Positions 23,619 to 37,200 of a stretch of 64,000 bases of DNA are shown here, piece after piece. Both the position numbers and the translations under genes were made by a program. A model generated the notes under the pieces. It did no database searches. It saw nothing but the letters and a program-made list of their open reading frames with translations, and was not told the origin of the DNA. Every line of letters starts with the position of its first letter. Positions within the stretch are counted from its first letter, which is position 1. Source of the stretch: Brachypodium distachyon (taxonomy: Eukaryota > Streptophyta > Magnoliopsida > Poales > Poaceae); NCBI RefSeq assembly GCF_000005505.3, contig NC_016133.3, forward strand, positions 42,869,237-42,933,236, in the 5' to 3' direction.

Positions 23619-26600
23619 ATGGCTCTCCACCGCGTGTTGACTCCCGTTCCCAGTCCAGCCGGCGCCGCCCAGCAGAAGCATCTCCGCCTTGCCAGTCCCC
23701 AGCCGCGGCAAACCCCCCTGAGGATCAGAACCCCTCCCTCCTCGCTTCTTCCCCTTGCCCACCTCCGCGTCCGCCCCGCCGCATCCTCCTTGGTGGGCGG
23801 CATTCCGTCGAGCAGGTGCCATGCGGCGGCAGGAGATACCGCGCCTTCTGCTCCGGTGGTACCTGACGGCGGCGGAGGCAGCGCGAGGGCCGCCCTGGTG
23901 CGGGTCGGGGAGGCGCTGTCGCTGGGGTTCCCGGTGTGGGTCGCGTCGGCCTGCGCGCTCGCGCTGTGGCGGCCTGCGACCTTCCTCTGGGTTGACCCCA
24001 CCACCCAGATGGTCGGCTTAGCCTTCACCATGCTTGGTCCGTACCCTCCATCCCACCCCAGCTTTTGCATTCCCTCATCCCTGTCTTCTGTCACCATTGA
24101 GTCAACTGAAACTGAAAGCAGTGCTGCTGTGTTTTTGGTAAAAAAAAAAGTCAACCTAAACTTTCTTGTATGCTGGAATTGATGTCTAAGAGTTGCTATC
24201 CATAATTGGAGGTTTGCATCGCTTAGAAAGCCCTCTTTATAGATCTGCGCAGCTTAATTGTGACTACGCATTCATGTTGCCTCAATTATATGATTAATGC
24301 ATAGGTTTAATCTGTTTGTTTGTTCAGGAATGGGGATGACATTAACACTAGATGACCTGCGAGCCGCACTCTTGATGCCTAAGGAGCTGGCTGCTGGGTT
24401 TCTACTTCAGTACACGGTCAGTTCTCCAGCTTATTTACTGTTTCATTTCATGAGCCAACAGTCCTTGGGAGTTATATTTTTGTTTTCCCATGTTAGCTTT
24501 AGTTTTAAACTTTGCGGTGTTACAAATTGCGTAAGGATTTTTTTTTTCAGGCAATAGGAAAGCACCATAGATATTCATCAGAATACTGCTGTGTGTTAGA
24601 TGAACCATGAAGTTTTCATATAGGTTTATTTTTAATAATTATATTTGGACCAGATTGCGCATTGAAATTTCATGAGCCCTCTCATTATTAATTACATGGG
24701 TTTTCTCACCTTTGTATTTGTGGTTTTCAAATTTGAACTACTGTTTTTATTCCAAAAGTCCTAAGGGGGTTATTTATGTACAGGTGATGCCACTGTCAGG
24801 ATTTCTTATCAGCAAGCTTCTGAACCTGCCAAACCATTATGCTGCTGGATTGATTTTGGTGTCCTGTTGCCCTGGAGGTGTGCATGCAATTCCTTCTTTT
24901 TGTTTATATGTTCTCTACCAGTTCAACTGAAAGGAAATACTCTCTGCAGGGACAGCAAGCAACATTGTTACCTATTTAGCAAGGTAACGAGAAAAACATA
25001 TAATGTTAAACTCACAATATAGCAATCTCCATATAATGACGAGCATAGTGGAACCTGGCCGTTGACCTCTAGTGGAAATTATCCATTCTGAACCTTCCAT
25101 TTACTTATGATATACATAAAGTCCATTCTGAACATGGCTGTTGACCTCTAGTGGAAATTAATCCATGCTGAACCTTTTTATTTACTTATGATATACATAA
25201 AATCTTGTGAACATTTCTTCTCAACTGAGCTGAATAACCAATTCATGAACTGGATATGTAACATGGGGGTACTAATTGTCTTTTAAGATGGTTGAACATA
25301 ACAATCATTAACATCGTTTTACTGAGGAATCATCTGAAATCTAGGGTAATGTTCTAGTCGTCTTCAACTACGGTTGTTGAAGAAGTGTAGCGGCTGAAGA
25401 TTAGAGAATATGGGTTAGATCATAAGCATGAACATTAAACATAGAGTTCATTGCTTGGCTTTCAAGATAGTACACACTGCTTCTATAGAGCTTGAAACCG
25501 ACTTAAACTTTGAGAACCAACCGACTAATCTTACTAATTACTAGGACTCCCCTAACTTAAAATTGCCATTACTACTAACTTGTGGGACCTAACTTGCGTA
25601 CTCCTCCTGGATCTGCATCTTTATGGATCTTATTAGTTATTACAATCCAAATGCAGATTGTAGAAAAACTAGTATCCTTGTGTTGCAGGGCAAATGTTGC
25701 TCTTTCGGTGCTGATGACAGCAACAAGCACCTTTGCTGCAGCGGTAATGAGCCACTCTTACATCAGTTCTTAAATTCCAACACAGCAGAGTAACCTTTTT
25801 CCCCCCTTCTCATTTATCTTCCTAATGCAGTTCATGACTCCTCTTTTGACATCCAAACTGGCTGGACAATACGTTGCAGTAGATCCAATGGGACTGTTCG
25901 TGTCGACATCTCAGGTACTGCCCGTTTCTCTATACAGGTTTAAATTCCCTTATTCCTGGCTAAAGTTGATATATCTGAATGCAGGTTGTCCTGGTACCTG
26001 TCCTTCTGGGTGCTGTACTTAATCAGTACTGCAATCAGTTGGTTGAGTTAGTTTCTCCCTTGATGCCGTTCATTGCTGTAGCAACAGTAGCTGTTCTTTG
26101 TGGCAATGCTATTGCACAGAATGCTTCAGCCATCCTAGCATCTGGTCTGCAAGTGGTACTATCTGTTTGTTGCCTGCATGCATCTGGTTTTTTCTTTGGC
26201 TTTGTTCTTTCAAGAATTCTTGGCATTGATGTCTCTTCATCACGAACAATCTCAATCGAGGTTGGCATGCAGGTAAGAGCTAATCCGTGACAAATTTTAC
26301 CAATACCTTGTCTTCCCAGAATGCTATGCTTAATGTTCAATTTACTTTTTTTACATGAATCTGCAAACAATAGATGTTCATGTTCTAGTTCTGTAACTTG
26401 GTAATTACAGCATTCATGTTTATCAGTTCATCTTGATTTCAATTTATGTTTGAGATCAACCTTAGTACAACTTTGTACTAAATCAGCGACAAATCGACAA
26501 CTAATATGGATCGGAGGGAGTAGTATGAATTTTCCTTTTTACTACGGGTATACATTTTTTCTGCTAAGTACAAACCAAATCTAGTTATCTTTACAAGAAC

Positions 26601-27226
26601 AAACGCACCATTAATGCAATGAGAAAAATAAACATTGGCTCATTGGCTCGTTGCAACCAATTTCATCCAAGGACAGTCGGCTATGGTTTGCAGCATTGGT
26701 AGGTACAGATGATAATTGTTAAATATGGCATCTTGTGGTTTACACTATTTGGTAGAACCAGGTCCTAGATAGTTCTCTATATTCTGTCCTTAACGTTATT
26801 ACTCCAATTTTTTTATAGCCCATCACTAACCTGAAACATACATACAGTATCATATTATCATTGATCTCGTTTAGGTATAGCAGTAGCAGATTGTAACTCA
26901 TGCTTGTAGATTAAGGGGGCACTTATTATTTTCTAAAGTACAGTATCTCTTGCTGGCCTACCATACCGATACGTCTGTTCATTTCTCAATGCAATATAAA
27001 TAGTGTTCTTTTCTCTTGTTCCCATTGCACACCGCAATTTCATTATTTCCTGTCCCTGCAGAATTCAGTACTTGGTGTAGTCCTTGCAACCAAGCATTTT
27101 GGCAATCCTCTCACAGCAGTTCCATGTGCTGTTTCAAGCATCTGCCACTCACTCTACGGCAGCATTTTAGCTGGGATTTGGAGGTCCATGCCCCCGAATG
27201 ACAAAGGAGAACCATTGAGCCATTGA
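23619..27226 (+). CDS. BASS1: Probable sodium/metabolite cotransporter BASS1-type, plastid envelope
   Basis: Member of the bile acid:sodium symporter (BASS/SBF) family. Plant BASS proteins sit in the plastid envelope; the BASS1 substrate is not established. Eight exons: 23619-24036, 24328-24416, 24784-24877, 24950-24983, 25689-25743, 25831-25914, 25985-26272, 27062-27226; 408 residues. About 90 N-terminal residues are Arg/Ser/Pro/Ala-rich and poor in acids, as in a chloroplast transit peptide. Family signatures: FTMLGMGMTLTLDDLRAAL, PKELAAGFLLQY, NLPNHYAAGLILVSCCPGGT, ASNIVTYLARANVALSVLMT, CGNAIAQNASAIL, SSRTISIEVGMQNSVLGVV and FGNPLTAVPCAVSSICHS. Several hydrophobic spans fit the usual multi-pass fold. 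The ATG at 23619 gives the transit peptide. Confidence 0.94.
25058..25201. repeat. Intronic tandem duplication, ~78-bp period x 2
   Basis: GTTGACCTCTAGTGGAAATT ... CATTTACTTATGATATACAT is repeated starting near 25058 and 25136, in intron 4 of the BASS1-type gene. Confidence 0.8.
26463..26520. mobile_element. Truncated Stowaway MITE (right half)
   Basis: TAGTACAACTTTGTACTAAA, ATCAGCGACAAAT and the terminus GGATCGGAGGGAG followed by TA are the centre and right half of a common grass Stowaway element. The left CTCCCTCCGT terminus is missing. It lies in intron 7 of the BASS1-type gene. Confidence 0.65.
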
Positions 27227-28298
27227 CGATGCTTGTCTTGGATGGTCGCTGGAACATATAGACCATGCTAGTAGGAGGAGAGCAGGAAGAAGAATTTAGA
27301 CTTTAGAGCACGTATGGGCTGGCTTGTTGGTTCCACCTGTCAGAATGGCTGTCTTGAATGTTTTCTTCTTAAACTGTGAGATTTGAACTATTAGTTTCAG
27401 CCTGATTTAAACAAGCTGCCTTTTTTTTAACTCATTATATGTGCCGGCCAGTGCAATGCGTGTGAGCAGATGTGCAGATCCGATTGCGATCCCATGATTC
27501 CCTGTTGAGATAGTGTAACTGAAAACAATAATTGAGAGAGACTTGCCGTTTTTTGCTCCAACAGGTTACAGGAGGCATTTCTAGCCCAGTACGATATGTC
27601 CCACTGTACCGTTCTTGCGAAAAAGACGTAGCCAATATTTGGTACTTACGGCGTGCCCTGTCTTCTAGCTTGTATATGAGATTTATTCCCAGCCCACTCG
27701 GGAGTCTGATGCTTGTTGTTTCGTAATGCTTTTTAGCTGTCTAAGCGTTTCTAAAAGAGTGGTTTTTATTGAAAAGGCTGTGGCGCTCATGTATACGCAT
27801 TGTTCTCTCTCTCTTTATTGGGGGTCTCCTACATTTAGTTGACTATTTTTGGACAAAGTCTATCATCTGCCTACGTGTATTGCCAATGGACACTCAATTA
27901 TCAACAATCATGGGCGATACATCAGTCGGATCTGGAACTCGAGAGAAACAAAAACATAGGTCGCGCTCCATAGCGTGCACCACGCGGATGCTTAGTTAAA
28001 TTTCCTGCTAATATAATAGCTTGCAGCATTTATACAATTATAAGATTTACTCCTGTTTCAACCACAAGAACTCTATATCGTGATATCATAAGAACAAAAA
28101 AGTTAGCCAAGGGGTTGATTCGTGAACCACGTTACTAGTAATCAATAGCAACATTCGGTCGCTGTAATCCTCGATGCCTTGTGGTCGCTGTCCTGCCACT
28201 TGTACATATATAGGCCGGCCAGCCATATGGCCAGCACGCTTGGCTCTCATCGATCAGCCTTGCAGCAAGCTCTAACTAGCCTCAAAGCAGCTGCTAGC
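27227..28298. other. Spacer between BASS1-type gene and purple acid phosphatase
   Basis: It holds the BASS1 3' UTR and about 0.7 kb of phosphatase upstream sequence ending in the TATA box at 28207. Short open frames show no similarity I recognise. Confidence 0.6.
28207..28212 (+). promoter_or_regulatory. TATA box of the purple acid phosphatase gene
   Basis: TATATA lies 87 bp before the chosen ATG at 28299. It places transcription start near 28240, which excludes the in-frame ATG at 28227 as the start. Confidence 0.6.
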
Positions 28299-31200
28299 AT
28301 GCCAGCCATGGCGGCGGCGGCGGCGAAGCTCTCCGTCGTCCTGGTGACCGTGCTGGCCATGGTGGCGGCGGTGGCGAGGGCGGCGCCGGCGGAAGGGATC
28401 CAGCCGCTGTCGAAGATCGCCATCCACAAGGCCACCGTCGACCTGCACGTCTCCGCCTTCGTCCGGGCCACGCCGGCGCTGCTCGGCGACCAGGTATTAT
28501 ATGTATACTCTCATCTCATCAGCTTAATTAATTTGATTAGTAAGTACTTAAAATGGCAGACGCAGACAGACACAATAATGGAGCAAGTTTTTAAAGCTAA
28601 CCAAGTCAAATTTATACTGCAGATCAATTCATGTCTCTTCAACTAATTAATTGACGGAAATCTCTTTGACTAATTAAGCCGTAAAATTTGGTAAGATTAT
28701 CATCCACAATGGTTGTTGATAGTACTGCAAAGCTAGTAATTTGGTATATGCAGTGCATGTAATTTGGGAACACATGATAACTGATTTTGAGAGAAAATAA
28801 CTCTCGGTTACATATGTATGGGATTAATTCTTGTAAAATATTATTTCACAAAAAATATACTCAGTAATTATATTTGTGATGTTAAGTAGCAAGGGCCCAA
28901 AGTAGCTAATTGCATTTGCACGACCGGTTTAGATTATTTTAAGTACGGAGCACTAGTTTTTGAAAATGTTAAATCTTTGGCTTTTTTTTTTTAATATGCC
29001 TCGGCGGGTATATCATATATTGAAGAAGAAGACCGCGGTTACAAACCGGCGGTTTTACACAATTACTCACTCAGAGTCCACCTAAGATCCACAAAGCCGA
29101 ACACACTAAAAACGCTGCCCGCCTTAAGAAGCCCTGCATGCACCCAAGCGCTACTCTCACGTCCTATATCTCTAAGAATCTGCAAAGCGCTTGGAGTGGC
29201 GCCATCAAAGACCACAGCATTCCGGTGTTTCCAGATGGACCAGCAGACGAGAGCAATCGCCGTATTCAGATTCTTCCGCTCCCTTCTATTAGCCACCTCC
29301 AGGTCTGTCCACCAGCCGGCCAACGTGTGCTGAACAGTCGGAACCAGGAAGGTCGATCCCAATGACCGAGGACCACAACCCACACATGGCGAGACACCAC
29401 ACAACCAAGAAGAATATGGTCAATATCCTCCGGCACCTGATCGCAAAGAGGACATCGGGCAGGGTGGGGAAGACCACGACGACTCAAGTGATCCGCTGTC
29501 CAACATCGGTTCTTCATGGCCAACCACAGGAACACCTGACAACGGCTCGGGCCCCTAGAGTCCCAAATCTCAGCTGCCCCCAGCATTTCCTCCCTGCCGC
29601 CAAAGAAGGCCGCATAAGAGGAGGATGCCGAGTAGTGTCCGCATCCCTCCCACCGCCATCTGAACTGATCATCCACATCAGAAAGCTGGATCCCATCCAC
29701 CATGTCCCAGATCAGCAAGAACTCCGTGATGGACAGATGATACAGGTCGGGATCAATCCTCTGAGTCCATCCCATCTCAAAAAGACCTTGCTCCACAGAA
29801 ATTTTCTTAGCACGCGCAGGGAGGGAGCGAAAAAGATTGGGGGCAACCTCACAAAGCACCAAACCACTTAGCCAAGGATCGGTCCAAAACTTGACCCGGC
29901 TACCACGACCCACAATGATAGAATCGCAGAAGCACAAGTTGGCCGCCAACTGGGGGATTTGGATGTTGAATTCAGCCCACGGGCTAGTAGGGTCCGTCCT
30001 ACTCAGCCAACCCCAACGAGCCTGGAGAGCCAAATTGAGGAGTTTTAGATTGGGGATGCCCAGACCGCCAACCTCCCTCGGAGAACAAACCACCGGCTAA
30101 GCGACAAGGCAATGACCACCACGCACCTCCTTCCTCCCCTTCCAAAGGAAACCACGGCAGAGTTTCTCAATCGCCTCGATGGTCTTGACCGGGAGGTCCA
30201 GCAACATCATGGCGTAAATCGGCATGGCACTCAAGGTAAACCGCACAAGGGTCAGCCTCCCCCCAGTCGAGAAAAGATGGGCCGACCACATCTGCAGCCG
30301 CTTCTCCACCTTCTCCACTAGGCACGCAAGTTGACCCGCCGAAGGCTTACACAAGGTGAGGGGCAGCCCCAAGTAGGTACAGGGAAACGGCCCGATCGCG
30401 CATCCGAGGATCCGATGGACCAATGCGCCTTGTTCCTCCGAACAACGAATGAGATGGGCCGAAGTCTTCGAGAAGTTAACCCTAAGACCCGAAGCCTCGG
30501 TGAAGTCGTCCAACAAAGCCACACATGCCGTGAGCTCACTCTTGATGGGCCGAAGGAACACCACCGCGTCATCCGCGAAGAATGACGCCCTCTGCGTGAG
30601 ACCACGAGAGGCAAGGTGCTGGAAAAGACCCACCTCCTCCGCCTTACGCAACAACAGATTAAGTACATCCATGGCCAAGATGAAAAGCATCGGAGATAGA
30701 GAGTCTCCTTGCCGAAGTCCACGGCGATGAGAAATAAGAGCTCCCGGGATGCCATTGACCAACACACGAGTCGAAGCGATGCCAAGGAGACCGCTGACCC
30801 AACCCAACCACTTGCGCCCAAAGCCCAACCACCGGAGCACATCCAAAAGGAAAGCCCAATTGAGTGAGTCGAAGGCCTTCGAAATATCCAACTTGAGCAA
30901 GACAGAAGGATTCCGAAGGGCAAACAACCGTCGAGCCGTGCCTTGGACGAGCATGAAATTGTCATGGAGACAACGACCCCGCACAAAAGCACCTTGATGA
31001 GGGCCCACCAACCCCGGAAGCGCCGGGCGGGCTAAAGTGGTTTGCCAGGACCTTCGACAACAGCTTACCCACAGTGTGAATCAGGCTAATGGGCCTGAAA
31101 TCACGTATCTCCACCGCTCCGGGTTTCTTGGGAAGGAGACATATCAAGGCCTGATTGACCGCGTCCAGACCTCGAAAATCCAGGGACGAAAAAGCCTGGA

Positions 31201-34200
31201 AGCAAGCGAGAATATCCACCTTGATGATGCCCCAACAAGAAGAGAAGAAACGCCCCGTCAGGCCCCGGACACTTGTCCGGCAGCAATTCCCGTACCACAC
31301 GCCAGACCTTAGTCTCCGAGAAGCTCTCCTTGAGGCCCAGTGGGCCGAAACCCGATCCACCCAAGGCCCCCAGGTCAAGGCCGAAGGCCCTATCCACGCC
31401 TGTGCCCAAAAGGTTATGGAAGAAATCATCAGCCACACTCACCATTTGTTCATGGCTCGAGGACCAGACCCCACCCACAGCCGCGATGAAATTTTTCTCC
31501 TCCGATGGCCGGCGCTCAAGTGAAAAAAACGCGTGTTGGCGTCGCCATCCTTAAGCCACAAAAGCCTAGAGCGCTGTCTCGCAATCGTACTCTCCAAAGA
31601 AGAGAGTCCCAGTAGTTTTTGCTTAAGGAGCGAACGAAGTCCACGTTCCGAATGGAGAGCAGCCGCCGCTCCATGGCCACATCCAGACGGAGAATGACCT
31701 CCGTCACAATCAAAAGCTGAAGCTTGACGTTGCCGATGAACTTGTCGCTCCAACTCCTAAGACGACGGGCAACATGGCGCAAACGAAAAGCCACCCGCTG
31801 GAAGGGATTCACAAGGTCGCAACCAACCCCATTCCACGCCTCATCCACAACCTGCGAAAAGCCAGGCACCTTGGGCCAAAAGCTCTCGAAATGGAAGCGT
31901 CTACCCACACGTAAGTCCGCAGCCAAGTCCAGCAAGAGAGGGGAGTGATCAGACGTGGCAGTGCTCAAAGCCGAGAGGTATGCATTAGGGAGCAAGACCT
32001 CCCAGTCAGCAGTTGAGAACACCCGATCAATCTTCTCAAGCGTGGGGTCGCCCCTCTCATTAGACCACGTGAACCGGCGGCCCGCAAGATAGAGCTCCTT
32101 GAGCTCCAGGTCAGCAAGAAGGCGCCGGAATCTCCCCATCATACCACGATGCAGCCGACCATTTTTCTTATCCTCAGAGTTCACAATCAGATTGAAGTCG
32201 CCCGCCACCAGCCAAGGACCCGCATGCAAATCACGTATGTCCCTCAGCTCAAGCAAGAACCCTGGCTTGTCCTCCTCCCGATGGGGCCCATAAACACCCG
32301 TGAACCACTAGCAACAATCCGGGAAATTTATTCTAGCGGTGACCGCATGATCCGAGTAGTGCGGATTAGAGAGGATTACATCACACGCTTTCCACCCCAA
32401 GATAATACCCCCACGCGTGCCCACAGCCGGCAAGAAGAAAAACTGAGAAAAATCAGGACCCATGCACTCATGCACAATCGAGGTCGTGACCAACTGCAAC
32501 TTGGACTCTTGCAAGCAAACCGCAGCTGCCCCGGAGGCCACAACCACCTGAAAAACAGCACGCCGCTTGGCCAGGGAGTTCGGCCCGCGTGCATTCCACA
32601 CCAAAACTCTTCGATTCGTCGAAGACATGGAGAAGTATACGAGAAACCACCACAAAGAGGCCGCAAGCACTCAGGCAACGACCGCCCCCAGCGAGTCGTC
32701 TGCCATGTGTGGCAGCACGTCCGGCTCCCAGCCGAACAAAGAGAGAATGGCCGCCACATGCTTCTACGACAGCGGCTGCTCAAAGAGCTTGGTGTAAGCC
32801 GCCAGCGCCTCCTCCGAGATCTTCTCCCCTTCGAAGGCCAAGCCCAGCTTGGACATGAGGACCCGGTGCTGCTTTTTCACGGACGAACCAGCAGCCCGTT
32901 TGCGCGCCACCCTCATGCTACTTCGCAGTGGTCGTTCAGCCCCGCTGCCGGCGAAGTAGGGGCGAACGGGGCAGCCGAAGGATGACCTCAGGGGAGCGTC
33001 GACAACCACTACGAAAATCCTTCAAATTCCCCACATCAGCAAAGGCCCGACCTGCGACCTCCAACGACTGCGGGGTGAAAGGCTCGGCTTCCACCGAGAG
33101 CTGGGATCCCCCCCCGAGACGCTAACACAGAAGGTGTCCAGCATGGGCTGAGCGATGGCCGGCTCAAAATCGCCAAGCAAAGGGAAGGACAGCGCCGATC
33201 CCACATCCAACGAGGAGCAGACCGAGAAGGTAGTCGCCACAGGCGGAGAGGAAGGAGCCGGTGCCGCCCCCTCCACAACGACCGCAGAAGCCCCGCCTGT
33301 CTCCACCACATCCAACAAGGGCCGCGGCCCAGCAGCAGCAAGCCGCCGAGGCCGGAAAGTAACCGGCGGTCGAATCGCCGCCTCCAGGCGCATGGGATCC
33401 AGCCGCTCGCAGTCCACCGGCGCGGAACGAGCAGGAAGATCCACCTCCACCACCCTTGGCACCTCCGAAGACAAAACCCCCATCCATAAAGCCACCACAA
33501 CAGCCGGGTGAGGTCTGCCCTACTCCAGCCAGCGGAACTGCCGCCACCAGCAGCAGCACCGCCCCGCGGGGTAAGATCACCATCCACCACACCCCTTTGA
33601 CACTGAAAGGCAATCGTGCGAGGCCGCCGAGGGGGACCACCACCAAGATCATGCCTGGGGTCGTTGCTATCGTCGCCGGACGAACCCCCACCATCGGAGA
33701 TGTCGGTGAAGGCCTCCATATCCTCAATGCGAAGCAGGTGCACCACCACAGGGTAATCCAGCACACTCACTGCCTGCGGAACCATCGCGGCGCGAGGCAC
33801 ACGCAGATCGTCCTCACTGGTGTCATATGGAGCAGGCGGCTGAAGAATGCCAAGCACCAACTCGCGTGCAACACGCTCCGGGAAACCAGTCCGTGCCACA
33901 ACCGAAAACCTGCCCATATCGGCCTTCGACGCCATCTCAGTGCCGATTCTCTCCACCCAACAGGCTGGCACCAGGACGTAGTCTGCCGTGCCAGTGACCC
34001 AGGCATGAGCCGGGATCCCGGCCATCTCCACATGAATCCTGTACTGCAAAGGACGCAGGGTCACGCGCTGCTAGCGATTCCACCTAGTGAAACTCAGTGA
34101 AAAACTCGTGCCTTGGAGGACACCAGCCGCCAGCAGGGTATTACCGGCCACCGCACTCCAGCAGACACAAAGAAAGTTGGTCGGCCAGAAGCGGTAGAGC

Positions 34201-37200
34201 GAGAACAAATCAACCACCTGAGGGCACGCCCGATTGATCAGAGATGTGGCCGTGGAGGCCGCAATCGAGCCCCGGCCACCAATCACAGAAACCACCAGAC
34301 TAGCCGAGAGCGCCACCTCCGCGTCATCAATGGCCTCCGAGCGCGGGACGGTAATCCTCTCCAGCCGGGGCCTCGCCTCCGACGCTCCAAGCGACGAAGT
34401 CATTTCCACCGCCGCTCCCACCGCCGGCACCACCGGGATGGGAGGCGACACGACCCGTGCAGGAGCGACCTGAGGTGCCGCCGGAGGGGCCACAAACAGC
34501 ACCACAGGCGGAGATGCCGCAGTAGTCGCCATCGCAGGCCTCGCGGCAGCCCGCCGCCGAGAAAGCTCCAGCCTTGTGGCCGGCGGCCTCACCACGAGCG
34601 GACTACGCGACCGGCAATCCTTGACAACATGACCACCACCCCAACACTTGCGGCACCGCCGCTGGTTGGGACACAGCGCCGCCACGTGGTCCTCATCGAA
34701 GCAGTTGAAGCAACGCCCGGCCATCACCTTCGGCAAATCCTTGAGGATAACCAGGGCCGGGAGCACCGGACTGGAGCGACGAGAGCGCTTGGGACGACGC
34801 TTACCAGCCTGCGTCCAACCCTCCTCCTCCACGGGTGACGCAACCACTGGCTGCCGCACCCGGGCACCAAGACGGGCGACCGCTGGCTGCTGCACCCGGC
34901 CACCAAGACGGGCGGCCGCCGGAACCCTGGCAGGGGGGCCGACCACCACGGACGCCAGCCTGGGACGCGGCACTGCCGCAACCGGCGCACCATGGGACGG
35001 AGGATCGAAGTCACCGCCGCGGACCACCTCGGAGAAAGAGCGCCGGGATGCGTCCAACGAGCAAGGGCTCAGATCCACGCGGTCGTCGCTGCCACCAGAG
35101 GAGCCGAAAAGGGGGGAAAACTCCATGGAAAAGGCGGGGAGAGAGGAAGGGGGGGGGGGGGGGGGGGGAAAAGGAGGGGAGGAGGAGGAAGGGGGGTGGG
35201 AAGAGACCAGCGAAGGCCGAAGGCGGGGTGGGTGGACGCCGTCGCCGGAGTGGCGGCGGCGGATTTGGTGGTCGCCGGCCCGTCGCCCCTAAAGTCCCTC
35301 TTGGCCTTTTTTTCAGGGTCAAGATGCAGGTTGCCTGGGTGGAGCCGGCCATATATGCATCTGCTCGACAAATATTCGGTGGCATCTATAAAGTGAACCA
35401 CCAAATAAACTGTAGTTTCTCTTCTTGTTTTTTGAGGGCATCTACGCCCTTAACAGAGCTCTCACAGCCAAATCGAATGATTTGCATGCAGAACAGGAGA
35501 GTTACTACTGCAGCTTTTGGTTTGATTAGTCTGTACTCTGTTTCAGGGCACTGTCAGCGCTGATAATATAAAGTAGTCCTTCCGTCCCAAAATAAGTCCC
35601 AAAATAAATCGGAGGGAGTATATATACACGCACGATATCTTTTGCGTACGTGAACATGTGCATAGTACAAAAGACATCTTAGATTGAGCTGCCTGCCACA
35701 TGAACTCTTCAGACAAATTTGACCTAACAGATCCTGGATACAGTCAAATTACGAGTATTAAACTAGTTCTAGCTAGCTGGAGTAGATAGAAAAATGAAAC
35801 GAGTGCCCGACAAATGGCATGGGACTTTGTCAATGCCATTGCAGTTACTGTTTTAAAAAATGCTGAGCTGCCTTAATTAATTTTGCAGGAAGAAGACACC
35901 TCATGGGTCACCGTGAAATACGGCTGGGACAACCCCTCCGCCGACGACTGGATCGCCGTCTTCTCGCCGGCCGACTTCGTGTAATTATGAACTACCATCT
36001 CCCTGTTTCCCCGTTCCTAAATACAGGACGTTCTATATTTATAATAAATCAAGCTTCTGAAACTTTAGTTAATACCACGAAGATATGCATCACCACGAAT
36101 TTAACAAAATTATTTTGGAGTAAGAATTGTTGGTACTCCGTAGATTTATCTATAAGCTTAGCCAAACTAGGAACAGAGCGAGTGCGTAAACTTCTTCGAC
36201 AATTTCCGATCAACAAACCTATAGTGAATATTACTTATCATCGCAACTAATTTAATCATCTGACATTGTGCAGCTCGGGCTCCTGCCCTAACCCGGCGAG
36301 GTACCCCGGCGAGCCACTGCTCTGCACGGCGCCTATCAAGGTCGGACAGCTAGCTAATTTTTCTCTGCAATTTCATATGCCAATTGCATCACATTGTAGA
36401 TATGTTTTATATATATACATATATAGTTAACATATTATTGGTGCTCTACAGTATCAGTACGCCAACTACTCGGAGAACTACATGAACCGGGGCAAGGGCG
36501 CCATCCGGTTCCAGCTCATCAACCAGCGCTCCGACTTCTCCTTCGTCCTCTTCACCGGCGGCCTCGAAAACGTAACCACCGCCACCACAAGTTCTACTTT
36601 TGCTTCCCCAAGGCCTCTTTGGTTTCGTAGAAATTCTTGCGAACCAAAGAGGCCTTCGAGGTGCGATGACAAAAATTGCACCATGTGATGCACATTGTGT
36701 TTTTCCATCTTCCGGAGGGCAGCCGAGGCTGGTGGCGGTGTCGAAGCAGGTGGCGTTCAAGAACCCCAAGGCGCCGGTGTTCCCTCGGCTGGCGCAGGGC
36801 AAGAGCCACGACGAGATGACGGTGACGTGGACCAGCGGCTACGACATCGGTGAGGCCTACCCATTTGTCGAGTGGGGCATGGTCGGCAAGAACCCCACGC
36901 CGACGCCAAGACGCACCCCGGCCGGCACGCTCACCTTCAGCCGCGGCAGCATGTGCGGTATGCATACATGACCGATCGATGCGTCCATATATGCATCACC
37001 ACGAGTAACTCTTCCCAAGATCTCAGGAAATGGTGTCCTTATTTTGGATTTTTGCTCTTGATCTTGCAGGTGAGCCGGCGCGGACGGTTGGGTGGAGAGA
37101 CCCCGGGTTCATCCACACGGCCTTCATGAGGGATCTGTGGCCCAACAAAGACTACATTTACAAGGTTGGGCACGAGCTCTTGGACGGGACAGTCGTTTGG

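Larger units (their letters stand above)
28982..35290 (-). mobile_element. L1-type LINE (non-LTR retrotransposon), antisense in phosphatase intron 1, degenerate
   Basis: Read on the minus strand, a GC-rich 5' UTR begins near 35290, followed by ORF1 (about 35126-32764), ORF2 (about 32628-29060) and a 3' end with an 11-nt A tail (T-run on plus, 28982-28992). The order gag-like zinc knuckles, AP endonuclease, reverse transcriptase, zf-RVT is that of plant L1 elements. Both ORFs contain stops and frame changes, so the copy cannot act alone. The 5' boundary is set by the end of GC-rich sequence and is uncertain by tens of bases. No clean target-site duplication was found. Confidence 0.93.

Noticed and set aside
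28227..28298. In-frame upstream ATG for the phosphatase
   Set aside because: It lies only about 15 bp after the TATA box, hence probably before the transcription start. The ATG at 28299 gives a compact signal peptide.
29362..35563. Many plus-strand open frames through the LINE
   Set aside because: They are antisense shadows of LINE ORF1 and ORF2, whose motifs are all on the minus strand.
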